Of a stretch of DNA of 64,000 nt, positions 43,094-51,607 are shown one piece after another (the stretch's first letter is position 1; every line of letters begins with the position of its first letter). Source of the stretch: Novosphingobium sp. JCM 18896 (GTDB lineage: Bacteria > Pseudomonadota > Alphaproteobacteria > Sphingomonadales > Sphingomonadaceae); the NCBI RefSeq assembly GCF_025938095.1, contig NZ_JAPCZF010000002.1, positions 1 to 64,000 on the forward strand. Reading direction: 5' to 3'. Position numbers and translations under genes: made by a program. A model generated the notes under the pieces. It saw only the letters and a list, made by a program, of their open reading frames with translations. It did not search any database and was not told the DNA's origin.

Positions 43094-43726
43094 TCAAGCC
43101 CGCGCGGACAGCCCCACGTTGTAGTCGGCCAGCGGCACGCGCAGCGTGTTCTGGACATAGGCGATCGCCACGTACTGGCCGATCATGAAGGGGAATTCGA
43201 TCAGTTGCCGCTCGTCCCACTGCGACGACAGGACCGCCCAGGTCTCTTCCGAGAGCGCGCTGTCGCCGATCAGTTCCTCGACCCCGCGGATCACCGCGCG
43301 GTCGAAGTCGTTCCAGCCCTCGGCCGACGAACCGTCGAGCACGCGGTTGACCTCTTCCGGCGTCAGCCCGCAGCGCTGGCCGATGCGCACGTGCTCGCCC
43401 CATTCGTAGGGCGCGCGGCAGAGCAGGCCGCAGCGCAGAATCGCCAGCTCGCGCTCGCGCGGCGGGATCGTGCCGTTGTAGAGCGCATCGCCGAGGATCA
43501 TGTTCGGCTCGAACAGCGGCCGGTTCTTGATCATGATCCGCATGTAGTCGGGCATTTCGGTGGTCGGCGGCGCGCCGGCGCCGGCGCGCACCTTGTTGAC
43601 CAGCGCGAAGGCCTCGGCGTCGCATTGCTCGTTGGGGAGCGGGGTCACGCGCGGGCCGTCACCCACGACATGCGCCTGGCGCGCAGCCGCGTCGACCTCG
43701 ATCCGGCCGGTTTCGATCCTGCTCAT
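43094..43726 (-). CDS. Carboxymuconolactone decarboxylase (CMD)-family protein
   Basis: A 210-aa member of the CMD/AhpD-like family. The central motif PPRERELAILRCGLLCRAPYEWGEHVRIG contains the conserved R-x-x-YEW-x-x-H signature. Family members include true 4-carboxymuconolactone decarboxylases, peroxidases and many enzymes of unknown role; there is no CxxC of AhpD. It is 19 nt downstream of a paralogous gene (43746-44369) with the same architecture and a YEWGEHV motif. Start ATG at 43726 after AGGGAGAG. Role likely in catabolism of ring or unsaturated compounds, unproven. Confidence 0.88.
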   Translation of the reverse strand: MSRIETGRIEVDAAARQAHVVGDGPRVTPLPNEQCDAEAFALVNKVRAGAGAPPTTEMPDYMRIMIKNRPLFEPNMILGDALYNGTIPPRERELAILRCGLLCRAPYEWGEHVRIGQRCGLTPEEVNRVLDGSSAEGWNDFDRAVIRGVEELIGDSALSEETWAVLSSQWDERQLIEFPFMIGQYVAIAYVQNTLRVPLADYNVGLSARA

Positions 43727-43745
43727 GTTCTCTCCCTGAATGACT

Positions 43746-44369
43746 CTAGCGGTGGGTAAGCCCCGGATTGCTGCCGTCGAGACGGAAACGCACCGAATTC
43801 TGCTGCATTGCCGTGGTGGTATAGACCCCGATCAGCACGGGGAATTCCATCATCTGCTTGTCGTTCCAGGTCTTGGCCAGGGTCGACCAGGTCTCGTCGG
43901 AGATCGCGTAGTCGGCGTGGAGTTCCTCGACGCCCTTCATGATCGCGCGATCGTGCTCGCTCCAGCCCTCGGCGCTCGAACCCACGGTGCAGCGCTCGAC
44001 CTCCTCGGTGGTCACGCCGCAACGCTTCTTGCCCATGTCGACGTGCTCGCCCCATTCGTAGGGCGCGCCGCAGATCCAGGCGTTGCGCAGGATCGCCAGC
44101 TCGCGCTCGCGCGGCGGGATGGCGCTGGCGGCCAGCGCGATGCCGATCGCCATCTGGCCGCGGAACAGCTCGGGATGGACCAGCATCTGGCGGAAGCTCT
44201 CGGGCATGAAGCCGTTCTCGGGCATGCCGAAGGCGGCGCGGATCTCGACCGCGGCCTCCTCGGCCTCGGGTGGGAGATTGTCCTCGGGCAGCGGCGCGAT
44301 GCGCGGCGCCTGGCCGACGGTCTGCGCCATGCGCGCGGCGATATCGCGCTCGTTCGGCTCGAAGCTCAT
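43746..44369 (-). CDS. Carboxymuconolactone decarboxylase (CMD)-family protein
   Basis: A 207-aa paralogue of the adjacent CMD protein, with IPPRERELAILRNAWICGAPYEWGEHV and VGSSAEGWSEHDRAIMKGVEEL aligning to its neighbour. Start at 44369 after GAGAGGAGAG. The tandem pair probably arose by duplication and forms an operon. The canonical YEW-x-x-H is kept, so both copies are likely active or form a heteromer. Two further CMD proteins of a different, PcaC-like type occur at 63.1-63.9 kb. Confidence 0.88.
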   Translation of the reverse strand: MSFEPNERDIAARMAQTVGQAPRIAPLPEDNLPPEAEEAAVEIRAAFGMPENGFMPESFRQMLVHPELFRGQMAIGIALAASAIPPRERELAILRNAWICGAPYEWGEHVDMGKKRCGVTTEEVERCTVGSSAEGWSEHDRAIMKGVEELHADYAISDETWSTLAKTWNDKQMMEFPVLIGVYTTTAMQQNSVRFRLDGSNPGLTHR

Positions 44370-44452
44370 GTCCTGGTCTCTCCTCTCAACTGGCTCGCGC
44401 ATTCCATAGAGCCTCGGCCTTGCTGAACAAGTGCCCAATCACCGCAGCGGCG

Positions 44453-44869
44453 TCATTCGCCGAGAACGTGCAGCGCAACCTCGCGCCGATGCGCGGCGCG
44501 GCGATGTTCGGCGAGATAGATGCCCTGCCAGGTGCCGAGTTGCATGCGCCCGTGGCGCAAGGGGATCGACAGGTTCACCCCGGTCAGGGTCGCGCGCAAA
44601 TGCGCGGGCATGTCATCGGGCCCTTCGTCGTCATGGGCATAGCCCTCGCCCTCGGGCGCGATTCGTTCGAACCAGGCGGCCAGATCGGTCTTCACCGCCG
44701 GCGCGGCATTCTCCTGGATCAGCAGCGAGGCCGAGGTGTGACGACAGAGCAAGGTCAGCAGCCCTTCCTGAATGCCCGTCGCGCCGAGCCAGGTCGCGAT
44801 CTCCCGGGTGATCTCGGTGAAGCCGCGCCCGCGCGTGGCGACGGTGAGGATGGTCGAAGCCTGTCGCAT
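44453..44869 (-). CDS. YjbQ-family protein (UPF0047)
   Basis: A 138-aa member of the YjbQ/UPF0047 family, reported to have secondary thiamine-phosphate synthase activity in E. coli; true role unknown. Seen: FTEITREIATWLG, GLLTLLCRHTSASLLIQENA, DDMPAHLRATLTGVNLSIPL and LGTWQGIYLAEHRRAAH, the complete family core including conserved His residues. Start ATG at 44869. It lies 83 nt upstream of the CMD pair on the same strand. Confidence 0.92.
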   Translation of the reverse strand: MRQASTILTVATRGRGFTEITREIATWLGATGIQEGLLTLLCRHTSASLLIQENAAPAVKTDLAAWFERIAPEGEGYAHDDEGPDDMPAHLRATLTGVNLSIPLRHGRMQLGTWQGIYLAEHRRAAHRREVALHVLGE

Positions 44870-44939
44870 CGCCCCGGTATAGGCAGGAAAGACCGCCGCG
44901 CCAGCCCGTCGATCGCCGGTTGACCAAGTCGGAATATGT

Positions 44940-44954
44940 ATGTCATTTTGACAT
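44940..44954. promoter_or_regulatory. Palindromic operator upstream of enoyl-CoA hydratase pair
   Basis: ATGTCA-TTT-TGACAT, perfect 6-bp arms, 26 bp upstream of the first hydratase start in a short AT-rich patch. This fits a TetR-family CoA-ester-responsive repressor such as those controlling fatty or aromatic acid degradation, but the regulator gene is not in view. Confidence 0.55.
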
Positions 44955-44980
44955 GATCATCCCAAAATAAGGGCGAGACG

Positions 44981-45772
44981 ATGACCGACATGGCAACCGA
45001 ATTCTGCACCGTCGCGATCGACGGGCACGTCATAACGGTGACGCTCAACCGGCCGGAGCGGCGCAACGCACTCCATTCGGATGCCAGCTACGAACTCGGC
45101 GACGTGTTCGACCGCTTCGACAGCGATCCCGACCTGTGGATCGCGATCGTCACCGGCGCGGGCGACAAGGCCTTCTGCGCGGGCGCGGACATCGTCACCG
45201 ACATGTCGCGCGAGCGGCCGCCCGTGCCCGAGAGCGGCTTTGCCGGGCTGGTCTGGCGCTTCAACCGCCGCAAGCCGGTGATCGCCGCGGTCAACGGCAT
45301 GGCCATGGGCGGCGGTTTCGAGACCGCGCTCGCCGCCGACATCATCATCGCCGCCGAGACCGCGACCTTCGGCCTGACCGAGCCGCGCGTCGGCCTTGCC
45401 GCACTTGGCGGCGGCATCCAGCGCCTGGTCGAGGAACTCGGCCCCAAGCGCGCGCACGCGCTGTTGCTGACCGGCCGCAAGATCTCCGCGCAGGAAGCCC
45501 AGGCCATGGGCCTCGTCGCCGAGGTCGTGCCCGGCGATCAGTTGCTCGCCACCGCGCGGCGCTGGGCCGATGAGATCATGCAGTGCTCCCCCGCCTCGAT
45601 CGCCGCGACCAAGGCCGTGGTCCAGTCGGTCGACGGCCACGGCCTTCAGCATTCGATGAAGGACATGTTCCACCTGCCCGAAGTGCGCAGCCTGCTGACC
45701 GGCCCCGATGCGCGCGAAGGACCGCGCGCTTTCGCCGAAAAGCGCAAGCCCAACTGGGCCAACCCGCAATGA
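44981..45772 (+). CDS. Enoyl-CoA hydratase/isomerase family protein
   Basis: A 263-aa crotonase-fold enzyme. VTLNRPERRNAL at the N-terminus, CAGADI and NGMAMGGGFETALAADI form the oxyanion loops, and TEPRVGLAALGGG carries the second conserved acid, so both glutamates used by hydratases are present. Substrate is an acyl-CoA of unknown type. Start at 44981 after AGGGCGAGA. Its stop overlaps the ATG of a second family member, indicating coupled translation of two successive beta-oxidation-like steps. Confidence 0.92.
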   Translation: MTDMATEFCTVAIDGHVITVTLNRPERRNALHSDASYELGDVFDRFDSDPDLWIAIVTGAGDKAFCAGADIVTDMSRERPPVPESGFAGLVWRFNRRKPVIAAVNGMAMGGGFETALAADIIIAAETATFGLTEPRVGLAALGGGIQRLVEELGPKRAHALLLTGRKISAQEAQAMGLVAEVVPGDQLLATARRWADEIMQCSPASIAATKAVVQSVDGHGLQHSMKDMFHLPEVRSLLTGPDAREGPRAFAEKRKPNWANPQ

Positions 45773-46542
45773 GTGAGGATTCGGTCCTCGTCGAGCGGCG
45801 CGAGGCGATCACGCTGGTCACGCTCAACCGGCCCGAGCGGCGCAACGGCATCACCGTCGACATGTGCCAGGTGTTCTACCGCGTGATCCAGGAGGTGGCT
45901 GCGAGCGATGCGCGCGTCGTCGTGCTGCGCGGCGCGGGCACCGATTTCTGCGTCGGCGCCGATCTTACGGCGGAGGATTCGGGCGCCGATGTGGGTGGGG
46001 ACCCGCCGACGTCCGAGCGCGTCGGGCGCATGCACCAGGCAGCGGCCGTGCTCCACACGATGCCGCAGGTGACGATCGCCGCGATCGACGGTGGCTGTGC
46101 CGGGGCCGGGCTCGGCTGGGCCACCGCCTGCGACTTCCGCTTCGCCACGCCCGAAGCGCGGTTCAACACGGCCTTCCTCCAGGTCGGCGTGTCGAGCGAC
46201 ATGGGGCCGCCCTGGTTCCTGACGCGCATTGTCGGTGGCGCCAGGGCGCGCGAGATGATGCTGTTCCCGGGCAAGATCACCGGAGAGGAGGCACTGAAAC
46301 TCGATCTGGTCACGCGGCTGTTCCCACGCGCCAGCCTGCACGACGAAGTATTGGCGCTGGCCGAGGAGCTCACCGCGCGCGATCCGCTTGCGCTGCGCAT
46401 GGCCAAGGCCAATCTGATCTCTGCCGAGGAACTGGCGGTCACCGAGTTCATCACGCTCGAGACCGCGCGCCAGCTCGAAACGGTCAACCGCCCCGACCTC
46501 GTGGCGCGGATGGCCGAGGCCTTTCGGAAATCGAAAGGTTAG
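45769..46542 (+). CDS. Enoyl-CoA hydratase/isomerase family protein
   Basis: A 257-aa crotonase-fold paralogue. Seen: VTLNRPERRNGI, CVGADL, DGGCAGAGLGWATACDF and FLQVGVSSDMGPPWFLTRIV. The first conserved glutamate (usually GGGxE) is replaced in GAGLGWATA, and the second site reads QVGVSSDMG. Such changes are typical of subfamilies catalysing isomerisation, hydrolysis or ring cleavage rather than simple hydration. ATGA overlap with the preceding gene. Its stop codon overlaps that of the convergent efflux gene. Confidence 0.9.
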   Translation: MSEDSVLVERREAITLVTLNRPERRNGITVDMCQVFYRVIQEVAASDARVVVLRGAGTDFCVGADLTAEDSGADVGGDPPTSERVGRMHQAAAVLHTMPQVTIAAIDGGCAGAGLGWATACDFRFATPEARFNTAFLQVGVSSDMGPPWFLTRIVGGARAREMMLFPGKITGEEALKLDLVTRLFPRASLHDEVLALAEELTARDPLALRMAKANLISAEELAVTEFITLETARQLETVNRPDLVARMAEAFRKSKG

Positions 46543-48086
46543 TGCCCGCCGGCGCCGGGGCCGACCATCTTGTTCGGCCGCGGCGAGATCCAGACGAGCG
46601 CGGCAGCGAAGAAAAGCACGAGAGCCGTGGCCCAGAACGTGTGGTCGACCGCCAGCATCGTCGCCTGCTGCTCGACCACGTTCGAGATCGTCTGCCGTCC
46701 CTGCTCCATCGACATGCCGGCGCCCGACAGGGCATGGACCGTCGCATCGGGCTGGAGCTTGTCGACCAGTTCGCTACGCGACACGCGTTGTGAATCGCCC
46801 ATCGCGGTCAGCGCCAGCGAAGTAGAAACCGCGATCGCCATGGTCCGCAGGAAGTTCTGCAGGCCCGCGGCCGAAGGCACTTCATGAGGCTTGACCGCCG
46901 CCAGCGAGACCGAGGTCAGCGGGATCATGAAGAACGGCATCGCCAGGCCCTGGAGGATCTGCGGGATCGACAGCGACCAGAAGTCGATATCGGTGGTCCA
47001 GCCCGTGCGCATCACGGTCATGAGGCCCATCCAGACGATCGCGCAGGAGATCATCATGCGCGGATCGGCCCAGGCCAGCATCTTGGCGGCGACCTGCGAG
47101 ACGAAGATCGCGGCGATCGCGGTGAAGGCGGTGACGAGGCCGGCCTGGGTGGCCGTATAGCCCATCGAACTCTGCAGCCATTGCGGGATCAGCACGATCG
47201 AGGCGAAATAGGCGCCGAAGCCGAAGGCCAGGGTGAACACGCCCGCCGAGAAGCCGCGATTGCGGAAGATGCGGATGTCGACGATCGGATGCTCTTCGGT
47301 GAGCTCCCAGATGATGAAGACGCAGAAGCCGATGGCCGCGCCGATCGCCAGCATCACGATCATCGGATCGCCGAACCAGTCATGGTCGCGGCCGATGTCG
47401 AGCATGATCTGCAGGCAGCCGATCCAGAAGATCAGCAGGCCCAGGCCGATCATGTCGATCGGCAGCTTGCGCGTCTCGGTCTCGACCGGGCGCAGCACCA
47501 GATAGGCCATGACCACGCAGAACACCGCGATCGGCAGGTTGATGAAGAAGATCCAGTGCCACGACATGTTGTCGCTGATCGCGCCGCCGATGATCGGACC
47601 GAGCGCCGGGCCCAGCAAGGTGGTCATCGCCCAGATGCCCATCGCCATGGTCCGCTTTTCGGGCGGGAACACACGCAGCATAAGCGTCTGCGACATCGGC
47701 ATCAGCGGCGCGCCGCACAGCCCCTGGCCGATGCGGCAGGCGACGAGCATGCCCAGGGTCACCGAGCTGCCGCAGAGCACCGAGAAGATGCCGAAGCCGA
47801 TCATCGCCATGATGAAGCAGCGCACCGCGCCGAAGCGCCCGGCCAGCCAGCCGGTCAGCGGGACGCAGATCGCCTCGGCCACGGCATAGGAGGTGATGAC
47901 CCAGGCGCCCTGATCGAGCGAGATGCCGAGATTGCCCGAGATGTGCGGGATCGAGACGTTGGCGATGGTGATGTCGAGCACCACCATGAAGTTGCTGAGC
48001 GCCAGCACGATCCCGGCCAGGACCCGCCGCGAGGCCGGGATCTTGAGCCAGGTCTGTTCCTCGGCGGCTTGCGGCTTGCTGGCCAT
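46539..48086 (-). CDS. DHA2-family drug efflux pump, EmrB-like
   Basis: A 515-aa MFS transporter of the 14-TM DHA2 group. VVLDITIANVSIPHI, YAVAEAICVPLTGWLAGRFG, LMLRVFPPEKRTMAMG and LGPALGPIIGGAISD match motifs D1, A and C of drug:proton antiporters. It pairs with the membrane-fusion protein and outer-membrane channel upstream (order: channel, adaptor, pump), giving a tripartite export system. Start at 48086. Exported compound unknown. Convergent overlap (4 nt) with the hydratase gene. Confidence 0.93.
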   Translation of the reverse strand: MASKPQAAEEQTWLKIPASRRVLAGIVLALSNFMVVLDITIANVSIPHISGNLGISLDQGAWVITSYAVAEAICVPLTGWLAGRFGAVRCFIMAMIGFGIFSVLCGSSVTLGMLVACRIGQGLCGAPLMPMSQTLMLRVFPPEKRTMAMGIWAMTTLLGPALGPIIGGAISDNMSWHWIFFINLPIAVFCVVMAYLVLRPVETETRKLPIDMIGLGLLIFWIGCLQIMLDIGRDHDWFGDPMIVMLAIGAAIGFCVFIIWELTEEHPIVDIRIFRNRGFSAGVFTLAFGFGAYFASIVLIPQWLQSSMGYTATQAGLVTAFTAIAAIFVSQVAAKMLAWADPRMMISCAIVWMGLMTVMRTGWTTDIDFWSLSIPQILQGLAMPFFMIPLTSVSLAAVKPHEVPSAAGLQNFLRTMAIAVSTSLALTAMGDSQRVSRSELVDKLQPDATVHALSGAGMSMEQGRQTISNVVEQQATMLAVDHTFWATALVLFFAAALVWISPRPNKMVGPGAGGH

Positions 48087-48108
48087 GGCGAGACTCCTCG
48101 CGCTTCCG

Positions 48109-49305
48109 TCAGTTACCCGCGACGTCGATCTCGACTTCCATCGACAGACCGACGCGCAGCGGATGCTCGGCGACCTCCTTGGGATCGAGCTCGATGCGGA
48201 CGGGCAGGCGCTGGACCACCTTGATCCAGTTGCCCGTGGCGTTCTGCGCCGGGATCAGCGCCATCGAGGCACCGGTACCGCCGGCAATGCCCGCGACCTT
48301 GCCGTGATAGGTGACCGAGCCGCCGTAGATGTCGGCCTTGGCCGTCGCCGGCATGCCGATGCGGACGCGCTCGAGCTGGCGCTCCTTGAAGTTGGCGTCG
48401 ATGTAGACCTGGGTCAGCGGCACGATCGTCATGATCGGCGTGCCCTGGGCGACGCGCTGGCCGAGCTGGACCTGGCGCTTGGTGACGGTGCCGTCGATCG
48501 GCGCGCGAATCACCGTGCGCTCAAGATCGAGCCGGGCCGCATCAAGCTTCGCCCGCGCGGCCTGGACCGCGGGATCGGTGTCCTCGCTCGAGCCGCGCAC
48601 CAGCGCGTCGTTGGCTGCGTACTGGCCCTGCGCCGCGGTGCGGGTCGATTCGGCCTGGGCGATCGCCGCCTGGGCCTGGGCCAGCTGCGCGCGCGCCGAC
48701 TGGAAGGCCTGGCGCGCCGAGCTCAGTTCCTCGCCCGAGACCGCGCCGTTACCCGAGAGCGCCTGGCGCCGCGACAGGTCGATGCGCGCCTTCTCGAACT
48801 CGGCCTGGGCAGCCATGCCCTGCGCCCGCGCCGCGGCGATGTCCGAGCCGCGCGCCGAGATCTGCGCCGAGAGCGCGGCGTTCGTCGCGACGCTCTGGCG
48901 GAACTTGCGCCGTGCCTCGGCCAGTTCGGCCTCGGCCTGGGCGACCGCGATCTTCTGGTTCGACGGGTCGAGCTTGACGAGGATGTCGCCGCGCTTGACC
49001 GCCTGGGTGTCCTTGACGTTGACCTCGATCGCCTGGCCCGCGACGAGCGGGGTCACCTGTGCGACCTCGGCGTTGACATAGGCGTTGTCGGTGCTGACGT
49101 GGTTGCGACCGATCAGGAAGTACCAGAGCCCATAACCGACCGCGACGACCAGGACGACGATCGCGAGGCGGGTCAGCCAGACGCGGCGCTGCGCCTTGCG
49201 GCTCGCGGCCTTGATCGCGGCCTCTTCCTCGGCAGCGGCGTGGTTCTCGGCGGCGATCGGCGCAGCGTCGTCGGCGCGGATTTCGGAAGGATTGGCGTCA
49301 GCCAT
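48109..49305 (-). CDS. Membrane-fusion protein, EmrA/HlyD-like
   Basis: A 398-aa periplasmic adaptor. One N-terminal TM (about residues 45-67), then a biotinyl-lipoyl half-motif (ISTDNAYV-like STDNAYVNAEV), a long coiled coil (about 100-230), ERTVIRAPIDGTVTKR and VYIDANFKERQLERVRIGMPA, all EmrA features. It connects the DHA2 pump to the outer-membrane channel. Start at 49305 after AAGGA; upstream in-frame start at 49413 overlaps the channel gene. Its start overlaps the channel gene's end by 8 nt. Confidence 0.93.
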   Translation of the reverse strand: MADANPSEIRADDAAPIAAENHAAAEEEAAIKAASRKAQRRVWLTRLAIVVLVVAVGYGLWYFLIGRNHVSTDNAYVNAEVAQVTPLVAGQAIEVNVKDTQAVKRGDILVKLDPSNQKIAVAQAEAELAEARRKFRQSVATNAALSAQISARGSDIAAARAQGMAAQAEFEKARIDLSRRQALSGNGAVSGEELSSARQAFQSARAQLAQAQAAIAQAESTRTAAQGQYAANDALVRGSSEDTDPAVQAARAKLDAARLDLERTVIRAPIDGTVTKRQVQLGQRVAQGTPIMTIVPLTQVYIDANFKERQLERVRIGMPATAKADIYGGSVTYHGKVAGIAGGTGASMALIPAQNATGNWIKVVQRLPVRIELDPKEVAEHPLRVGLSMEVEIDVAGN

Positions 49306-50770
49306 TGGGAAGGTCCTTGGAAGGGGCGCGGCTGGGTTCGAAACCGCCGCCCAGAGCACGGATGAGAGCGATGTCGACCGAACGCAGCCCGGCGTGGAGC
49401 CCGGCGACGGCAAGCCGCGCCTGGAGCAGCCGGTCCTGCACGGTCAGGACATCGAGGTAGTTCGAAAGCCCGCCTTCGTAGCGCTGGCGGGCAATGTCGT
49501 AGGCATCCTGCGAAGCCGCGAGCGCCTCGCGCGCCTGGGCCAGCCGCTGCTCGGTGGCGCGCTGGCTGGTCACGGCGTCGGCCACCTGCTGATAGGCGGT
49601 GACCACGGTCTGGTCGTAGGTCGCGACGGCCTCGTCATAGGTGGCGCGGGCGCCGCGATAGCGGCCCTGGATCGCGCCGCCGTGGAAGATCGGCAGGCTG
49701 ATCGCCGGGCCGGCGCTGCCATAGGTGGCATCGTCGCGGAACAGGTTGCCCACGCCCAGCGCCTGGACGCCGAACAGCGCCGAGAGGCGGATCGCCGGAA
49801 AGAAATCGGCGCGCGCGACCTTGATCCGGCTGGCCGCGGACTCGACCCGCTCGCGCGCGGCGGCGACGTCGGGACGGCGGCCGACGAGGTTCGTCGTGAC
49901 GTCCTCGGGCAGACCGCGCGTGGCGGGTACGGGCAAGGTCGGCCGCTCGATGGTGAGCCCGCGGTCGGGCCCGGCGCCGAGCAGCGCGGCGAGCTGGTTG
50001 CGGCGCAGCGCGATCTGCTCGTCGGTGGCGGCGAGCGCACCGCGCGCGGTCGCCACTTCGGCGTCGGTCGAGCGCTCGCTGCCGCGCGTCTCGAGCCCGT
50101 TGATCCGGCGCTGCGAGATCAGCTTCTGCGTCGAAAGCTGGATGTCGAGCTCGCCCTGGCGGACGTCGCGTTCCTCGAACAGCCGCGCGAGATCGACATA
50201 GGCCGAGGCGATGCCCGCGGCGAGCATCAGCCGCGCCTGTTGCGCGTCGATCGCGGCGGCGCGCTGTTCGGACGTCGCCGCGACCAGCGCCGCGCGGTTC
50301 TTGCCCCAGATGTCGAGCTCGTAGTCGAGGCTGGCGTTGATATCGGCGAAATCGTTCCAGCCCTTGGGCAGGAAGGCCTTGAACTCGTCGGGATAGCCGA
50401 GTTCGAGCGACTGCTTGCGATAGTTGGCCGAGCCGCCGACGTCGAGCGTCGGCAGGGTCGCGCCGCGGGCTTCCTGGCGCATGGCCGAAGCGCGGCGGAA
50501 GCGCGCGGCAGCGGCGGCGACGTCGGGCGAATTGCGCAGCCCCTCGTCTACCAGCGAATCGAGCTGGGCATCGCCGAGCCCGCGCCACCAGCCGTCTCCC
50601 GGCCAGACCGCAGAGGGCTGGCCGGGGAGGCTCTGGCTGGCGGCCACGCTTTGGGGGGTGCGTGGCAGCGGCTTGGGGCCGAGCTGGGGAACCGGCGCGC
50701 AAGCGGCCGCGACGAGCGCGGCCAGGGGCACCGAAAGACGCAGGGATTGGGAGAGACTCGGCAGCGACAT
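49298..50770 (-). CDS. Outer-membrane efflux channel lipoprotein (NodT/OprM type)
   Basis: A 490-aa TolC-superfamily outer-membrane factor. Signal peptide with lipobox (LVAAAC24) for lipid anchoring, WPGDGWWRGLGDAQLDSLVDEGL near the N-terminus, and the two repeated helical halves with RRPDVAAARERVESAASRIKVARADFFPAI and the final LSNYLDVLTVQDRLLQARL. First gene of the efflux operon. Directly upstream (6 nt before ATG) lies an 18-bp palindrome related to one at the TetR gene; there is no clear Shine-Dalgarno, so the mRNA may be leaderless. Confidence 0.93.
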   Translation of the reverse strand: MSLPSLSQSLRLSVPLAALVAAACAPVPQLGPKPLPRTPQSVAASQSLPGQPSAVWPGDGWWRGLGDAQLDSLVDEGLRNSPDVAAAAARFRRASAMRQEARGATLPTLDVGGSANYRKQSLELGYPDEFKAFLPKGWNDFADINASLDYELDIWGKNRAALVAATSEQRAAAIDAQQARLMLAAGIASAYVDLARLFEERDVRQGELDIQLSTQKLISQRRINGLETRGSERSTDAEVATARGALAATDEQIALRRNQLAALLGAGPDRGLTIERPTLPVPATRGLPEDVTTNLVGRRPDVAAARERVESAASRIKVARADFFPAIRLSALFGVQALGVGNLFRDDATYGSAGPAISLPIFHGGAIQGRYRGARATYDEAVATYDQTVVTAYQQVADAVTSQRATEQRLAQAREALAASQDAYDIARQRYEGGLSNYLDVLTVQDRLLQARLAVAGLHAGLRSVDIALIRALGGGFEPSRAPSKDLPNG

Positions 50771-50775
50771 AAAAA

Positions 50776-50793
50776 CCGTACCAGTTGGTATGG
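50776..50793. promoter_or_regulatory. Operator at the efflux operon start
   Basis: CCGTACCA-GT-TGGTATGG, an inverted repeat with one mismatch in 8-bp arms, ends 6 bp from the channel gene's ATG. Its AAAAACCGTAC flank is shared with the site at 50837, so one repressor probably binds both. Confidence 0.6.
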
Positions 50794-50836
50794 AGCGCTA
50801 GATGAGCCTGCGCCCCGACCTTGTCAACCCAAAAAC

Positions 50837-50852
50837 CGTACTCTATAGTACG
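50837..50852. promoter_or_regulatory. Operator at the tetR-family gene start
   Basis: CGTACT-CTAT-AGTACG, perfect 6-bp arms, ends 5 bp from the regulator's ATG. Preceded by AAAAACC as at the efflux site. It suggests autoregulation and very short or absent mRNA leaders on both sides of the divergent promoter. Confidence 0.6.
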
Positions 50853-50857
50853 AAGAT

Positions 50858-51493
50858 ATGAAGACGCCTTCCTGCCCTGCCCCGAGCCGCCGCGAAGCCA
50901 ATCGCCAGTCGCGGCGCGAAGCCATTGTCGACGTCGCGGCACAGTCGTTTCTCGAGCAGGGTTACGCCGGAACCACGATGTCCGCCATCGCAGCAACGCT
51001 CGGCGGCTCGAAAGGTACCCTGTGGTCCTACTTCGAATCGAAGGAGGTGCTGTTCGGCGCCGTGATCGAGCGCGTGACCGACGCCTTTCGCGCCCAGCTC
51101 TCGCTGATCCTCAACCCCGATGACGGGGTCGAGGCGGCGCTGCGCCGGTTCTGCGAAAAATTCCTGCGCAAGGTCACCTCGCCCGAAGCGATTGCGATCC
51201 ACCGCCTCGTCGTCGGCGAGGCCAATCGCTTCCCCGAGATCGGCCGGATCTTCTATGCGCGCGCGCCGCAGCAGACCCAGCGTCTGCTCGCCGATTTCAT
51301 CGAAGGCGCGATGGAACGCGACGAACTGCGTCGCGACGACGCCCTGACCGCGGCGCGGCAACTCACGGCGCTGGTGATGTATGGCGGACACCAGCAGATG
51401 CTGATGGGTTTAATCGACGCGCTGACACCCGAAGCGATCGAGGCCGAGGTCGATCGCGCGATGGCGACCTTCCTGCGCGCCTACGCAGCATAG
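50858..51493 (+). CDS. TetR-family repressor of the efflux operon
   Basis: A 211-aa TetR/AcrR-family regulator. The N-terminal HTH is clear (REAIVDVAAQSFLEQGYAG, TMSAIAATLGGSKGTLWSYF), followed by an all-helical ligand domain of the AcrR C-terminal type. It is divergent from the efflux operon across an 87-bp gap containing two related palindromes, so it most likely represses both and is released by a substrate of the pump. Start ATG at 50858 overlaps the putative leaderless region; no alternative start precedes the HTH. Confidence 0.92.
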   Translation: MKTPSCPAPSRREANRQSRREAIVDVAAQSFLEQGYAGTTMSAIAATLGGSKGTLWSYFESKEVLFGAVIERVTDAFRAQLSLILNPDDGVEAALRRFCEKFLRKVTSPEAIAIHRLVVGEANRFPEIGRIFYARAPQQTQRLLADFIEGAMERDELRRDDALTAARQLTALVMYGGHQQMLMGLIDALTPEAIEAEVDRAMATFLRAYAA

Positions 51494-51537
51494 CCGTCAC
51501 AAACCGGACAACAATTCGAAACCTTTCTGCCACCGTG

Positions 51538-51555
51538 CTGGAACACGGCTGTCAT
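51538..51555 (+). promoter_or_regulatory. Candidate Pho box
   Basis: CTGGAACACGGCTGTCAT matches the two-half-site PhoB pattern: the second half CTGTCAT is exact and the first (CTGGAAC) shares four of seven bases at the correct 11-bp period. It lies 52 bp upstream of a PhoX-type phosphatase gene, a classical Pho-regulon target. Confidence 0.5.
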
Positions 51556-51607
51556 CGAGCGCCGTTAACGACTCGCCCGCCAAACACAAACCTTGGGGAA
51601 ACGGGCG

